From contig CAZCTO010000014.1 in NCBI GenBank assembly GCA_964501725.1, forward strand, positions 1 to 64,000: DNA of 64,000 nt. Direction: 5' to 3'. The notes under the pieces are model-generated. The model saw only the letters and a list, made by a program, of their open reading frames with translations. It did no database searches and was not told the DNA's origin. Shown one piece after another: positions 7,519 through 17,845 of the stretch (its first letter is position 1; the number at the start of each line of letters is the position of its first letter). This DNA comes from CAZCTO01 sp964501725. GTDB taxonomy: Bacteria > Bacillota > Clostridia > Saccharofermentanales > Saccharofermentanaceae. Position numbers and translations under genes: made by a program.

Positions 7519-10212
7519 TTAATCAATATTCTCATCCGATTTTGCTTGAGAAATCAACGCATACAGCAAGTTCATCGATTCCAGCGGAGTCATATGCGAA
7601 ATATCTAACATTGATAACTGTCGCCTGATCGGATCTTCCTTTATGAATTGTGACGGATCGACTGCGATTTCCATCTGCCCGTGCATCGGGTTGTCATAAA
7701 ACAGTTCGTCAGAGATATCGCGATCACCGGATCCGATCGGCGAACTTTGAAGTTTCTTGGTTTTTTCAAGTTCTTTTAAGATGACTCTGGCTCTGGCGAT
7801 AACATCGGAGGGGACTCCGGCAAGCTTAGCGACTTCAATGCCATAACTGTCATCCGTTCCTCCGTCTGATATTCTGTGCAGAAAGACGACCGTCCCTTCC
7901 TTTTCTTCAACATCAACATGGGATAGGTATATTCCGGGAATTTGATTGTTAAGCACATTCAGTTCGTGATAATGAGTCGCAAAAATGGTACGGGAAAACA
8001 TGACTGCGGGCGAGCTGATGAATTCAAGAATGGACCATGCAATCGATAAACCGTCAAATGTACTGGTCCCCCTCCCTATTTCATCCAGAAGCAATAAACT
8101 CCGGCGCGTTGCATTTCGAAGGATTGTTGATACTTCGTTCATTTCAACCATAAAAGTTGATTGTCCCGATGAGATATCATCGGAAGCGCCGATTCGAGTA
8201 AATATGCGATCTACGATTCCAATTCGTGCAAACTTTGCAGGAACAAAACTTCCCATTTGCGCAAGCAGAACAATCAGCGATACTTGCCGCATATAGGTTG
8301 ATTTTCCGGCCATGTTCGGGCCGGTCAATATCATTATTCTCCTTTTATCATCATTCATTAATGTGTCATTGGGAACAAATTCACCGGTCGGTAACGTTTT
8401 CTCAACAACAGGATGCCTTCCGGATTCAATTATCAAGTCCTCCGAATGATCAACAATCGGACGAATATACTGTTCCCTTTCAGCAAGTTCAGCCAGTGAA
8501 ATGACAACATCAAAAATGGCGATTGAGTCCGCAGTAGAATAGATTCGCCATGAATGGGAAGCAACGGTGTCTCTGATTTTGCAGAACAGTTCATACTCCA
8601 AAGCAACAAGGCGTTGTTTAGCACCCAGTATTGTATCTTCCAAACTTTTCAGTTCACCGGTAATATATCTTTCTCCGTTTGCAAGCGTCTGTTTGCGTAT
8701 GTAGTTTTCCGGAGCCATAGACATATTTCCTTTTGAAAGCTCAATATAATACCCGAAAACTCTGTTATATCCGATCTTTAAGTTCTTTATTCCGGTTTTC
8801 TCGCGCTCGTCGGATTCGATTTTGAGAATCGTATTTTTCGCGTCGCCCTCAGCATTTCTTAACCGGTCGGCTTCTTCTGAGTAGCCTTCACGAATAATAC
8901 CTCCATCAGAAAGTGTTATGGGTGCATCCTCAGAAATCGATGCCTCCAATAAATCACAGATATCCTTCAAATCGTCAAAATGAAGCATTGCCTCCTTAAA
9001 AACGCCCTTATTGAAGCGTGATGCCGCAGTTTTAATGAAGGGGAGTTTACGCAGTGCATTCCGAAGCGAAATAAGATCTCTGGGGGTAACGGAAGCAAGC
9101 GATGCTTTCGAAGATATTCGTTCAAGATCAGAAATGCCGGCAAGCGTTTCCATCAGTTCCTGTCTGAATATGAACGCGTTCTTTGCTTCTTCGACAGCGT
9201 CAAGACGATCGGATATTTGATCGACGGATATTAAGGGCGAGTCCAGCCACTTCCGGAGCAACCTTCCGCCCATTGCCGTGCTCGTCCGGTCGATTGCACA
9301 TAGAAGGCTTCCCTTCTTACCTTTTGATCGGATTGTTTGTGTAAGTTCAAGGTTTGTTCTTGTCTGAACATCCAGTTCCATTGAATCATTAATCTTAAAA
9401 AGACGAATCGGTTTAAGGTATGTTATCTTGCTTTGCTGCGTTTCTTCGATATATTTCAACAAGGCACCGGCGGCTGACCAAATTAAGTGTCGTCCATCTG
9501 AATCTTTTTTCATCTCTGCGAACAAAGGTTTCTGCCGCTCGGAATAATCAGCGGAAAAATAGGACGAAGGTCTTGCATTCGCAATTACCGCAAATTGATT
9601 TTCAATTTGCTTATTCAGCGTTGAACTCAGAAAATCAGGGTTGCATATGATCTCTGACGGTGCGTATCTTGCAATCAGATTCATTAGATTTGCATTCGTA
9701 TTACCGATAATAAGCTGTGTTGCCTCGATGTCTCCCGTTGTGATATCTGCCGTAGCAACACCATACTGCATTCCGACTCGATAAATACACATTAAATAGT
9801 TGTTCTTCTTTTCATCAAGGGATAAGGAATCCAAAACAGTCCCGGGCGTAATAATTCGGGTGATGGAACGCTTAACGATGCCCTTGGCAACGGAAGGGTC
9901 TTCCATTTGGTCACAGATGGCTACTTTGTAACCCTGTGAGACCAGTTTTTGCATATAAGATTGAGCTGCGTGATGCGGAACCCCACACATCGGCGCCCGT
10001 CGATCCTGGCCGCAATCTCTGCCTGTAAGTGCCAATTCAAGAACCTTCGACGCTGTGATTGCGTCATCAAAAAACATCTCATAAAAGTCACCCAGCCTGA
10101 ACATCAAAATAGCATCCGGGCACTTCTCTTTTTGCTCAAGATATTGAATCATCATCGGCGTCAACCGACTGCGGTCCAACAAAGCATAGGTAAGCGGAGT
10201 ATTATCACTCAT
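7519..10212 (-). CDS. mutS: DNA mismatch repair protein MutS
   Basis: MutS is the mismatch-recognition ATPase. The 897-residue product carries the mismatch-wedge motif in GDFYEMF (41-47), the connector, lever and clamp domains, and Walker A GPNMAGKST near residue 633. DEIGRGTSTFDG (Walker B and signature) follows. The C-terminal tail after the ATPase is long. The reading frame stays open upstream, but the ATG at 10212 begins the family-like sequence, has GGAG upstream and overlaps the miaB stop by 8 bases, indicating coupling. Downstream mutL follows at once. Confidence 0.97.
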   Translation of the reverse strand: MSDNTPLTYALLDRSRLTPMMIQYLEQKEKCPDAILMFRLGDFYEMFFDDAITASKVLELALTGRDCGQDRRAPMCGVPHHAAQSYMQKLVSQGYKVAICDQMEDPSVAKGIVKRSITRIITPGTVLDSLSLDEKKNNYLMCIYRVGMQYGVATADITTGDIEATQLIIGNTNANLMNLIARYAPSEIICNPDFLSSTLNKQIENQFAVIANARPSSYFSADYSERQKPLFAEMKKDSDGRHLIWSAAGALLKYIEETQQSKITYLKPIRLFKINDSMELDVQTRTNLELTQTIRSKGKKGSLLCAIDRTSTAMGGRLLRKWLDSPLISVDQISDRLDAVEEAKNAFIFRQELMETLAGISDLERISSKASLASVTPRDLISLRNALRKLPFIKTAASRFNKGVFKEAMLHFDDLKDICDLLEASISEDAPITLSDGGIIREGYSEEADRLRNAEGDAKNTILKIESDEREKTGIKNLKIGYNRVFGYYIELSKGNMSMAPENYIRKQTLANGERYITGELKSLEDTILGAKQRLVALEYELFCKIRDTVASHSWRIYSTADSIAIFDVVISLAELAEREQYIRPIVDHSEDLIIESGRHPVVEKTLPTGEFVPNDTLMNDDKRRIMILTGPNMAGKSTYMRQVSLIVLLAQMGSFVPAKFARIGIVDRIFTRIGASDDISSGQSTFMVEMNEVSTILRNATRRSLLLLDEIGRGTSTFDGLSIAWSILEFISSPAVMFSRTIFATHYHELNVLNNQIPGIYLSHVDVEEKEGTVVFLHRISDGGTDDSYGIEVAKLAGVPSDVIARARVILKELEKTKKLQSSPIGSGDRDISDELFYDNPMHGQMEIAVDPSQFIKEDPIRRQLSMLDISHMTPLESMNLLYALISQAKSDENID

Positions 10213-11695
10213 TGATAAATTTCTCCAGTCTGCCTTCGATCGAAAACGTTTTTGCGTGATCAATATGAATGGTAGCGAATTCGCCCTCAATACTATCACC
10301 GATGCTCATTCCCTCTTTTGACAGAATGCTACTGCCACGAAGTGTAACACCCTCGGGTATTGTGAAATTAACAAGACGATTCGATGACGTCCTTCCCGTG
10401 AACACATCCGGTGAAGTATGGCTCTCCCCCTCAATCAATACAACATCAGAAGTTCCGACAACGGACAAATTCGAGGCGTGCGAATGCTCATTTTGAAGAC
10501 TTAACAATCTCGAAAAGCGCTCTGTAACGATCTTTGCATCAACTTGATCAGGATACTTGGAGGCTTGGGTTCCGGGTCTTGGCGAGAATTGGAAAGTAAA
10601 CGCTGAGTCGAACCGGACGGTTCTCATCAACTCCAATGTATCTTTGAAATCCTCTTCCGTCTCTCCCGGAAACCCAACAATAATATCTGTGGAAATCGTT
10701 GCTTCGGGGATTTTTTTGCGGTAATGCATTGCAATATCTATGTATGACTCTCTTGTATACTTACGATTCATTCGATCAAGGATTCTATTACTTCCGGATT
10801 GCATCGGAAGGTGCAAATGCCGTTCTATGGAAGGGTATGAGGATATTACATCAATTAACTTATCCGATAAATCTTTTGGATGAGAAGTCATAAAACGTAT
10901 TCTTGGGAATAGATTCATTTTGGCTGTTTCTTCAAGCAGTTGCGAAAAATCAGGACTACCGGACAAATCATTTCCATAGGAGTTGACGTTTTGTCCCAGA
11001 AAAAGGATTTCCTTATAACCTTCTTTTCCAAGTCCTATAAGCTCCGTCATAATTGATTCAAAACTTCTGGATCTTTCACGCCCCCGGGTATAGGGAACAA
11101 CACAATAAGTGCAAAAATTGTTGCACCCGTACATAATCGGAACCAACGCACGAAATTTACGTTTCCGGAGTACCGGAACGTCGAAATCATCCAAAATGAA
11201 GTCCTCAGAAGACACTTCATATTTTTTTCTTTTCCCGAAAACTCTGAAGTGAATATATTCGGGAAGTCTTTGAATGTCCTGCGGTCCCATGACAATGTCT
11301 ACAAAAGGATAACTCTTCTTGATTTTGAGTACATTGACATCCTGTTTCATCATGCATCCGCAAATAACAATGATCATTTTGGGATTAGCTTCTTTGATGG
11401 TTTTCCAATAACCGAGATTACCGAAAAGACGATCCTCGGCATTCTCCCGAATCGCGCATGTATTTAGTATTAAGACGTCCGGATTATCATTGATTGATTG
11501 CGATAGTCCGAAAGACTGAAGAGTTCCTTCGATTTTTTCGCTGTCCGCTTCATTCAACTGGCAACCGTATGTGTGTACTATATAAGAACATTTCTCGCCT
11601 TTTTGGTCAGAAAGATTCGAGAAATAATCACACAGCTCCGAAATAAATATTAATTGCTGACGCTTTGTTTCATGAATTGACTCAGGGTTATGCAT
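10205..11695 (-). CDS. miaB: tRNA-2-methylthio-N6-dimethylallyladenosine synthase
   Basis: MiaB is a radical-SAM methylthiotransferase that turns i6A37 into ms2i6A37. The N-terminal MTTase domain supplies Cys45, Cys80 and Cys114. The radical-SAM cluster is CNNFCTYC (Cys191, 195, 198). A TRAM domain closes the protein. The N-terminus is about 30 residues longer than usual. GAGGTG precedes the ATG, and an extended -10 (TGATATGAT, -10 at 11725-11730 on the minus strand) marks a likely promoter. It heads the miaB-mutS-mutL-miaA-hfq run and works in the same pathway as MiaA. Confidence 0.97.
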   Translation of the reverse strand: MHNPESIHETKRQQLIFISELCDYFSNLSDQKGEKCSYIVHTYGCQLNEADSEKIEGTLQSFGLSQSINDNPDVLILNTCAIRENAEDRLFGNLGYWKTIKEANPKMIIVICGCMMKQDVNVLKIKKSYPFVDIVMGPQDIQRLPEYIHFRVFGKRKKYEVSSEDFILDDFDVPVLRKRKFRALVPIMYGCNNFCTYCVVPYTRGRERSRSFESIMTELIGLGKEGYKEILFLGQNVNSYGNDLSGSPDFSQLLEETAKMNLFPRIRFMTSHPKDLSDKLIDVISSYPSIERHLHLPMQSGSNRILDRMNRKYTRESYIDIAMHYRKKIPEATISTDIIVGFPGETEEDFKDTLELMRTVRFDSAFTFQFSPRPGTQASKYPDQVDAKIVTERFSRLLSLQNEHSHASNLSVVGTSDVVLIEGESHTSPDVFTGRTSSNRLVNFTIPEGVTLRGSSILSKEGMSIGDSIEGEFATIHIDHAKTFSIEGRLEKFINE

Positions 11696-11747
11696 TCACT
11701 GCACCTCACATAAAAGATAAAGTAATCATATCAGACTACCGGCCGTT

Positions 11748-11775
11748 TTGGAAATGAAGAAACATGAGTTACAAT
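11748..11775 (+). promoter_or_regulatory. Promoter of the D,D-carboxypeptidase gene
   Basis: TTGGAA (11748-11753), a 16-base spacer and TACAAT (11770-11775) lie just before the GGAGG at 11793-11797. It is divergent from the miaB promoter. Confidence 0.5.
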
Positions 11776-11803
11776 ATATAAAAAAAGGTTTTGGAGGCAT
11801 ACT

Positions 11804-13243
11804 TTGAACGACACTGACAGGATTCTGCATAATTCATTTCGCCGTTCCCCGAAAGGCGCTGTTTCCTACTCGTTTATTAGGTTCGCAGCTGTATTTTTAG
11901 GTTTATTGGTAACTTTCTCATCCACTTGTATTTTTATATTTGCAGCAGATCAGACCACCCATTCCAATGTGACCGTTTTATTGGATGAAAACCCCGAAGG
12001 AGTACCGGAAATTGACGGGAACGCATATGTTCTTTACGATGCTCAGTCGGATACTTTTTTAATCGGAGAAAATTGCGATGTCTCTCTGCCTCCCGCCAGT
12101 ATAACAAAAGTACTTACAATACTGCTGGCTCTCGAAAATTTGGAATTAAACGATGTGATCACTGTAAGCAAAGATATGTATGACTTTATTCCGAGTGATT
12201 ATGTTCGACTTGGTCTGGTAGAAGGTGAAGAAATTACCGTTATTGACGCAATTTATGCTTCGCTTTTAACATCTGCAAATGATGCATGCACAGCACTTGC
12301 GATAAAGATGGCGGGATCAGTGGATAATTTTGCCGTAATGATGAACGAGAAAGCTGCTGAGCTTGGATGTACCGGAACATATTTTACGAACCCCTTCGGA
12401 TACTCGGATCCTTTGCATGTTACCACCGCGCACGATATGGCACTTATCATGGAGGCTGCTCTTGAATATGATCTTTTCAAAGAAGTAACGACAACATCTG
12501 CGTATTCCATCCCTCCAACAAATAAATTCAATGCTTCCAGAACAATTACAAATGGCAATAAGTTTATTTCCAATTCATCATATTCATACGAGCATTATAT
12601 TGCCGGAAAAACAGGATATACCGATCTTTCCGGTCATACGATAGTCGCAGCCGCAGAAAGTGACGGAAGAGTTTTGATTGGTGTAATTATGGGAGCATCT
12701 GCTTCCGGAATCAGATATCAAAATTTGATTGATCTGTTTGAATATGGATTTTTGAATTATACGACTACATCGAATGAGATCACTGAATATACCTCGATGC
12801 AAGATCAAATACGTGCTCAAATTGATGAAAGAATAAAACCAACCGGGCTGATTATCGCGAATACCGAAATAACGCTTCAACCTTACATAACAACATCTGC
12901 AGAAAGATCTGCCGGCGGTTACAGCACGTCAATCGATTTATCCGGTGCTGTAATTGATGCGACCCTTGACAGCCAGATTCTCGAGCTTCCGGTTACAAGA
13001 CAGTATTCTGACGGAACTCTTTTCCAGGTAGGCACGATGCGTGTGACCATAGCGAAGGAGATTGTACCTGTAAAGTTGCAAAGCGAGAAAGATAACGCAG
13101 GTAAGGATACAAAGCTTTGGATTAACAGAATAATCATTATTTTGGTTCTGTTGATCGTCCTGATCATTGCAATAATGATATTTATCCAAGTTCAGCAACG
13201 AAGACGAATGAAAATGAATCGCAGAAAGCCCCGAATTCTCTAA
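11804..13243 (+). CDS. D-alanyl-D-alanine carboxypeptidase (S11 family)
   Basis: A membrane-anchored penicillin-binding protein that trims the terminal D-Ala of peptidoglycan stem peptides outside the cell. It has an N-terminal hydrophobic signal (about 25-48), the catalytic SITK (99-102), SAN (157-159) and KTG (269-271). A C-terminal transmembrane helix (about 442-463) is followed by a very basic tail. The start is TTG, six bases after GGAGG. The family includes DacA and DacF, and I cannot choose between them. The C-terminal anchor is a full helix rather than the usual amphipathic one. It converges on pmbA. Confidence 0.93.
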   Translation: MNDTDRILHNSFRRSPKGAVSYSFIRFAAVFLGLLVTFSSTCIFIFAADQTTHSNVTVLLDENPEGVPEIDGNAYVLYDAQSDTFLIGENCDVSLPPASITKVLTILLALENLELNDVITVSKDMYDFIPSDYVRLGLVEGEEITVIDAIYASLLTSANDACTALAIKMAGSVDNFAVMMNEKAAELGCTGTYFTNPFGYSDPLHVTTAHDMALIMEAALEYDLFKEVTTTSAYSIPPTNKFNASRTITNGNKFISNSSYSYEHYIAGKTGYTDLSGHTIVAAAESDGRVLIGVIMGASASGIRYQNLIDLFEYGFLNYTTTSNEITEYTSMQDQIRAQIDERIKPTGLIIANTEITLQPYITTSAERSAGGYSTSIDLSGAVIDATLDSQILELPVTRQYSDGTLFQVGTMRVTIAKEIVPVKLQSEKDNAGKDTKLWINRIIIILVLLIVLIIAIMIFIQVQQRRRMKMNRRKPRIL

Positions 13244-13267
13244 CCTTAATAATGCGGATCAGTTCTG

Positions 13268-14656
13268 CTATTCACCGGATATGGTCATATCATGCATTAA
13301 CAGCGACGGTGAACCGATTGAACCCTGCGCCGAAGGCGCATTCATATAGATATCATTTGCGACTTCGGATATGTTCTTCAGCATTGCAAAAAAATTGCCC
13401 GAAATTGTTATCTGATCAATCGGCCTGTCAACTTCACCGTTTTTAATTAAAAAACCTTCGCATGAAAGTGAAAAATCTCCCGAGATTTCATTAGCTCCGG
13501 AATGGAGCCCTGCGAGGTCTTTGATGTAAATGCCGTCCTGCATGATTTGCATTAAGTCGGTAATCTTTTTTGTCCCATTCTCAATATAAAGATTAGTCGG
13601 CATTACCGTGACCGAACCTTTGAGACCGGACCTAAATCCATTGCCGGTCGTCTCGACATTATCGATACTCGCTGTTTTTCGATTATGAAGTACGGAAACA
13701 AGTGTACCTTTATCTATTAATACTTTGTTTTTTGTTGCGACACCCTCTGAATCAAAAGGGACAGAAACGAGCGCAGATGGCATATAACCGTCATCTCTGA
13801 TCGAAATGACATCTGATGCTATTTGAGCGCCCATTTTCCCTTCAAGCAGCGAGAAGCCCTTCTGAATCAAGTCTGCGGAAAAGATTCCTGAGAATGTGCT
13901 TAACAATTCCGCTGAGGCCTTGGCGTCCAGAATAACGCTGTATTTACCGGAGGAAATTGATGATGCACCCAGCTTCTCCAGACTATTTGTCGCTGCATCA
14001 GAGGCAATCTTGTCGACATTCAGTTTTTGAGGGTCCCGACCGTACCATTCGGCGTATCCCATCTTTACTTGATCGTTTTCTTTACATCTTGTGTATGCAA
14101 ATACGGAAATCATATTATCGGTATTCGAACAATTCAGACCCAGCGAATTCATAATAAGCTCGGTTGATGAACTATATGAAACAGACAAGTAGTCAACAGC
14201 AACTATCCGCGGATCGTATTTTAAAATGTTTTTTTCAATGGCAAGTGCCGTATCAGCATAATATTGATAAGGGAGCTGATCAATCGTTTCCGAAAAAGAC
14301 TCTGCTTTTCTATATTGTGGATCGCCCTTATAAAGAGTCTCAGACTCCTTTGTCTCAAGTATTCGGCAATGCTCTTTTGCCTGGCTCAAAACATAATCGA
14401 TCGACGCATCACTCAATTCCTCACTAAAAGCATAACCCATCTGACCAAAGCATTTTCCGCGAAAAGAAAGTCCGGCAGTTGAGGCGGATTCGAATGCATT
14501 AATCGCTCCGTTCAGCACCTGCAGTTGCAATGACTTTCCGGATTCAAAAAAGACTTCAGATTCGGAAAATCCGAAATCATCCGCTTTTCGGAGAAGATTA
14601 GTTATGTAATTAATCAACTCCGAATTTATGTTTCCATTCGTACTCATTTCACTCAT
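13268..14656 (-). CDS. pmbA: PmbA/TldE-type subunit of the TldD-TldE metalloprotease
   Basis: TldE (PmbA) lacks the zinc-binding histidines and pairs with TldD to form a protease that degrades unfolded peptides and, in some bacteria, matures peptide antibiotics or antitoxins. The 462-residue product matches the family along its length and has no HExxxH. Its start overlaps the tldD stop by 8 bases, so the two subunits are translationally coupled. No peptide precursor gene was recognised nearby. Confidence 0.9.
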   Translation of the reverse strand: MSEMSTNGNINSELINYITNLLRKADDFGFSESEVFFESGKSLQLQVLNGAINAFESASTAGLSFRGKCFGQMGYAFSEELSDASIDYVLSQAKEHCRILETKESETLYKGDPQYRKAESFSETIDQLPYQYYADTALAIEKNILKYDPRIVAVDYLSVSYSSSTELIMNSLGLNCSNTDNMISVFAYTRCKENDQVKMGYAEWYGRDPQKLNVDKIASDAATNSLEKLGASSISSGKYSVILDAKASAELLSTFSGIFSADLIQKGFSLLEGKMGAQIASDVISIRDDGYMPSALVSVPFDSEGVATKNKVLIDKGTLVSVLHNRKTASIDNVETTGNGFRSGLKGSVTVMPTNLYIENGTKKITDLMQIMQDGIYIKDLAGLHSGANEISGDFSLSCEGFLIKNGEVDRPIDQITISGNFFAMLKNISEVANDIYMNAPSAQGSIGSPSLLMHDMTISGE

Positions 14657-16034
14657 TCCCGCCTACTGTAATATTGGATACGCGAATCGTCGGCTGTCCT
14701 ACATTCACCGGTACATTCCCGCTAACCGATCCGCACATGCCTTGTGCCAGTTTGATGTTATTACCTACGCGATCAATGTTCAGAAGTATCTCCGATCCTT
14801 TTCCGATCAACGTCGCACCGCGAACCGGTTCGGCTATCTTACCGCCGCGGATCATATACGCTTCATTCACAGCGAAGTTAAACTCTCCGGTTGCCGGATC
14901 TACGGAACCGCCCCCCATAGAGGCAGCATAAATGCCGTAATCCGTCTCCGCAATGATGTCTTCGTGTGAAGATTTCCCTGGTGCAATAAAAGTATTGGAC
15001 ATTCTTGATGTTGGTTGATACTGATAATTCTGCCTTCTGCCGCATCCGTTTTCCGGTCTTTCCATTCTTCTGGATCCCAGCCGATCCACAAGATATTCCT
15101 TAAGGATTCCGTTTTCAATCAAAAGATGCTTTTGAGGTGTTACGCCTTCATCATCGATGGAAAAGCTGCCCCATTCATTTGCGATCGTCGGATCATCTAT
15201 TGCGGTAACCAGCTCTGAGGCGATTTGTGTCCCAATCTTGCCTGTAAACACCGAAGCTTTAATTCCGACTGAGGTTGCTTCCAGTGAGTGACCGCAGGCC
15301 TCATGAAAAATTACGCCGCCGAAACCATTTCCAATGACAACCGGCATTTTCCCGGAAGGACAAGGTTTTGCATATATCATAGTGACGGCGATTCTTGCGG
15401 CTTCCCGTGAGATTTCTTCAACCGGAAGATTTTGGATAAATTCATATCCGGTTCCCGCTCCCGGGCCAAAGAAGCCTGTTTGCTTTTCTTCACCGTAAGA
15501 AGCCACTGCTTCAATGGTGAAACGCGTTCTGATTCGATGATCGGTTACATAACCCCCTTCTGAATTGGCGATTATGATTGACTTTTCAATATCTGAACAA
15601 GAAGATCCGGTCTGCGTAATAAGCTCGTTATAATTCTTCGCTGCATTGCACGCACGTTTCAGTACATCGGCCTTAAGCGATTTGTCATATGAAACCGGGT
15701 TGATGATTGCCGTGTTACTCTTATAATTTATTATCGGTCGTAAAGATACGGAAATACCCTTAGGTATGGCTGACAGTGACGCTGAGGCATCGCGTGCCAG
15801 CTTAACCAGAAGGTTTTCGTCCAGGTCATTGGAATACACATATACGCTTTTATCGCCTGAAAGAATACGTATGCCTATGCCATAATCAATCCCGGACGAT
15901 GCCCGTTCAATCAAACCGTTCAATGCCGAAATGCCGGTAGATCGAGTATTTTCTAAATAAACTTCTGAAAAATCGCCGCCTTCAGACAGCGCCGCTAAAA
16001 GAACGCGCTCAATTATGCTTTTACTTAGCATCAA
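14649..16034 (-). CDS. tldD: TldD-type zinc metalloprotease subunit
   Basis: This is the catalytic subunit of the TldD-TldE protease, cytoplasmic. The 461-residue product shows the defining HEACGH zinc motif at about 244-249 followed by SLEATSVG. It also has the family GxGRR-like stretch RMERPENGCGRRQNYQ, likely involved in peptide binding. It lies directly upstream of pmbA with an 8-base overlap. The acyl-CoA synthetase gene precedes it by 27 bases, so all three may be cotranscribed. Confidence 0.93.
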   Translation of the reverse strand: MMLSKSIIERVLLAALSEGGDFSEVYLENTRSTGISALNGLIERASSGIDYGIGIRILSGDKSVYVYSNDLDENLLVKLARDASASLSAIPKGISVSLRPIINYKSNTAIINPVSYDKSLKADVLKRACNAAKNYNELITQTGSSCSDIEKSIIIANSEGGYVTDHRIRTRFTIEAVASYGEEKQTGFFGPGAGTGYEFIQNLPVEEISREAARIAVTMIYAKPCPSGKMPVVIGNGFGGVIFHEACGHSLEATSVGIKASVFTGKIGTQIASELVTAIDDPTIANEWGSFSIDDEGVTPQKHLLIENGILKEYLVDRLGSRRMERPENGCGRRQNYQYQPTSRMSNTFIAPGKSSHEDIIAETDYGIYAASMGGGSVDPATGEFNFAVNEAYMIRGGKIAEPVRGATLIGKGSEILLNIDRVGNNIKLAQGMCGSVSGNVPVNVGQPTIRVSNITVGGNE

Positions 16035-16061
16035 ACTTCCCCGTCAATATCATTACTTATT

Positions 16062-17768
16062 TTACTTGTATTTTCTGATGATTTTTTTGGATGTCGTTTT
16101 CTCAAACTCAGTATCCCTTACAACAACTCTTCGTATGTGTTTGTATGAAACCAGCATTTCATTTACTTTGTCGCATTCTTCATCCAAGAGTGCCTGAACA
16201 GCATCGGGGTCCGGATTTTCACCGAATTTCTTGGTTATTTCTTCGGCATTGGGGAAAATTGTCGCTGTAACGATAATGTCTTCCCTGTTGTCATCTTCTC
16301 CGGTAACCAAAGACTCTGCTACATAGGGAGATCTGGATAGCAACGATTCAATTTCTTCAGGGAAAATATTCTTCCCGTTCTTGGATATAATGACATTCTT
16401 TTTTCTTCCCGTAATAATAACAAAGCTATTCTCATCCATAAAACCAAGATCGCCGGTATGGAAATATCCATTCTCGTCGATGGCTTCCTTAGTGGCCGCT
16501 TCATCTTCATAATATCCAAGCATAATGTTGGGGCCTTTTCCGATAATTTCCCCGATTCCGTTCTCGTCCTTATCGACAATTTGAATATCTACGCCGGGAA
16601 GCGGTAGACCGGCAGCTCTGTTATTGAAGTCAACGTCTCTGTTCAGCGCCAGTATCGGTGCGCATTCTGTAAGTCCATATCCCTGAATGCATAAAAATCC
16701 CATGTCCTGCATGTCTTTAAGTATTTTTGGATCGATTCCTGCGCCGCCGGATATGAGTAATCTCAGTTTTCCGCCGAAACCGTCATGTACCGCATGAAAT
16801 ATTTTCTTTCTCTTGTCAATTCCGATTTTTCTCAAAAATCGAGTGAGCCCAATACCGAAATTGAATTTGCGCTCCATTTTTTTATCGGCTTTTGCCTTTT
16901 TCATGATGGCGCGATGAAACATCTCAAGCATTAACGGTACAGCCAGAATAACGGTTGCTTTACTTTCTTTCATGTTCTGGGTAATGTAACGCAAGCCTTC
17001 ACATTGAGCAATTGCAGCTCCCCGATAGATGGGGCACAAGAAGCCGCAAGTACACTCATAGGTATGATGAATCGGCAGTACCGACAGGAATACATCCGAG
17101 GGATCTATATAGGTCATTGACGACATACCTTGCAGGTTGATGCAGATATTTCTTTGCGATAGCATGACTGCTTTCGACTTCGCCGTTGTTCCGCTCGTGA
17201 AAAGCAGAACAGTCATTTCTTCAGCATTGATCGGTGCGTCAACAAAGTCACGATTACCTTCTGCAAGTAATGCTTTCCCCTTTTCAAGCATTGAAAAGAA
17301 ATAATGCTCATTTCCTCTGTCTTCAACCGTGTCCATGCAAATATAATGCTTAACCGAAGGAACCTGATCCTTAATCTCGTTAACGATTGATTGCTTGGAT
17401 GAAGAAAATACGATGACATCGGAATGGGAACGGTTCAAAAGATTTGCAATTTCCTGTTTGGGCAGTTCTTTATCCAGCGGAACGACAATTCCGGTTCCAT
17501 TGGTGGTCGCCATGTATGTTACATACCATTCATAGCGGGTTTCCGAAAGGATCGCCACGCGACTTCCAATTCCGGAGAGATTAACAAGCGCGGTTCCGAA
17601 GGCATCAACATCCTCACTGAACTCTTTATATGTTACGTTTGTGTACGCTTCACCCCGAACTTTTTTAATCATAAAGGCTGTTTTGTCACGAAATATCTTA
17701 ACGCTTTGGTGAAGCATGTCCCGCAAGTCATTCACTTTCCGAACTTCATAAAGTGGTATGTTTTTCAT
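16062..17768 (-). CDS. AMP-forming long-chain acyl-CoA synthetase-like protein
   Basis: A member of the ANL superfamily that activates a carboxylic acid as acyl-AMP and normally passes it to CoA. The 568-residue product has the P-loop TSGTTAKSKA (191-200), GYGLTECAP near 355, YFHTGDLG near 430 and a C-terminal domain with the catalytic-lysine region KKIIRKYK. Length and motifs fit FadD-like fatty acyl-CoA ligases, but the substrate is not determined. AGGGG precedes the ATG. Confidence 0.88.
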   Translation of the reverse strand: MKNIPLYEVRKVNDLRDMLHQSVKIFRDKTAFMIKKVRGEAYTNVTYKEFSEDVDAFGTALVNLSGIGSRVAILSETRYEWYVTYMATTNGTGIVVPLDKELPKQEIANLLNRSHSDVIVFSSSKQSIVNEIKDQVPSVKHYICMDTVEDRGNEHYFFSMLEKGKALLAEGNRDFVDAPINAEEMTVLLFTSGTTAKSKAVMLSQRNICINLQGMSSMTYIDPSDVFLSVLPIHHTYECTCGFLCPIYRGAAIAQCEGLRYITQNMKESKATVILAVPLMLEMFHRAIMKKAKADKKMERKFNFGIGLTRFLRKIGIDKRKKIFHAVHDGFGGKLRLLISGGAGIDPKILKDMQDMGFLCIQGYGLTECAPILALNRDVDFNNRAAGLPLPGVDIQIVDKDENGIGEIIGKGPNIMLGYYEDEAATKEAIDENGYFHTGDLGFMDENSFVIITGRKKNVIISKNGKNIFPEEIESLLSRSPYVAESLVTGEDDNREDIIVTATIFPNAEEITKKFGENPDPDAVQALLDEECDKVNEMLVSYKHIRRVVVRDTEFEKTTSKKIIRKYK

Positions 17769-17845
17769 AAACTGCCCCTTTCAAAATCGCGCGCCAATAT
17801 AGTTGAAATTAATTCTTTTAAGTATATACGAACGAATTTACGTAT

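Noticed and set aside
10212..10299. N-terminal extension of MutS
   Set aside because: The extra 29 codons lie inside miaB and lack a ribosome site. The ATG at 10212 has one and begins the family sequence.
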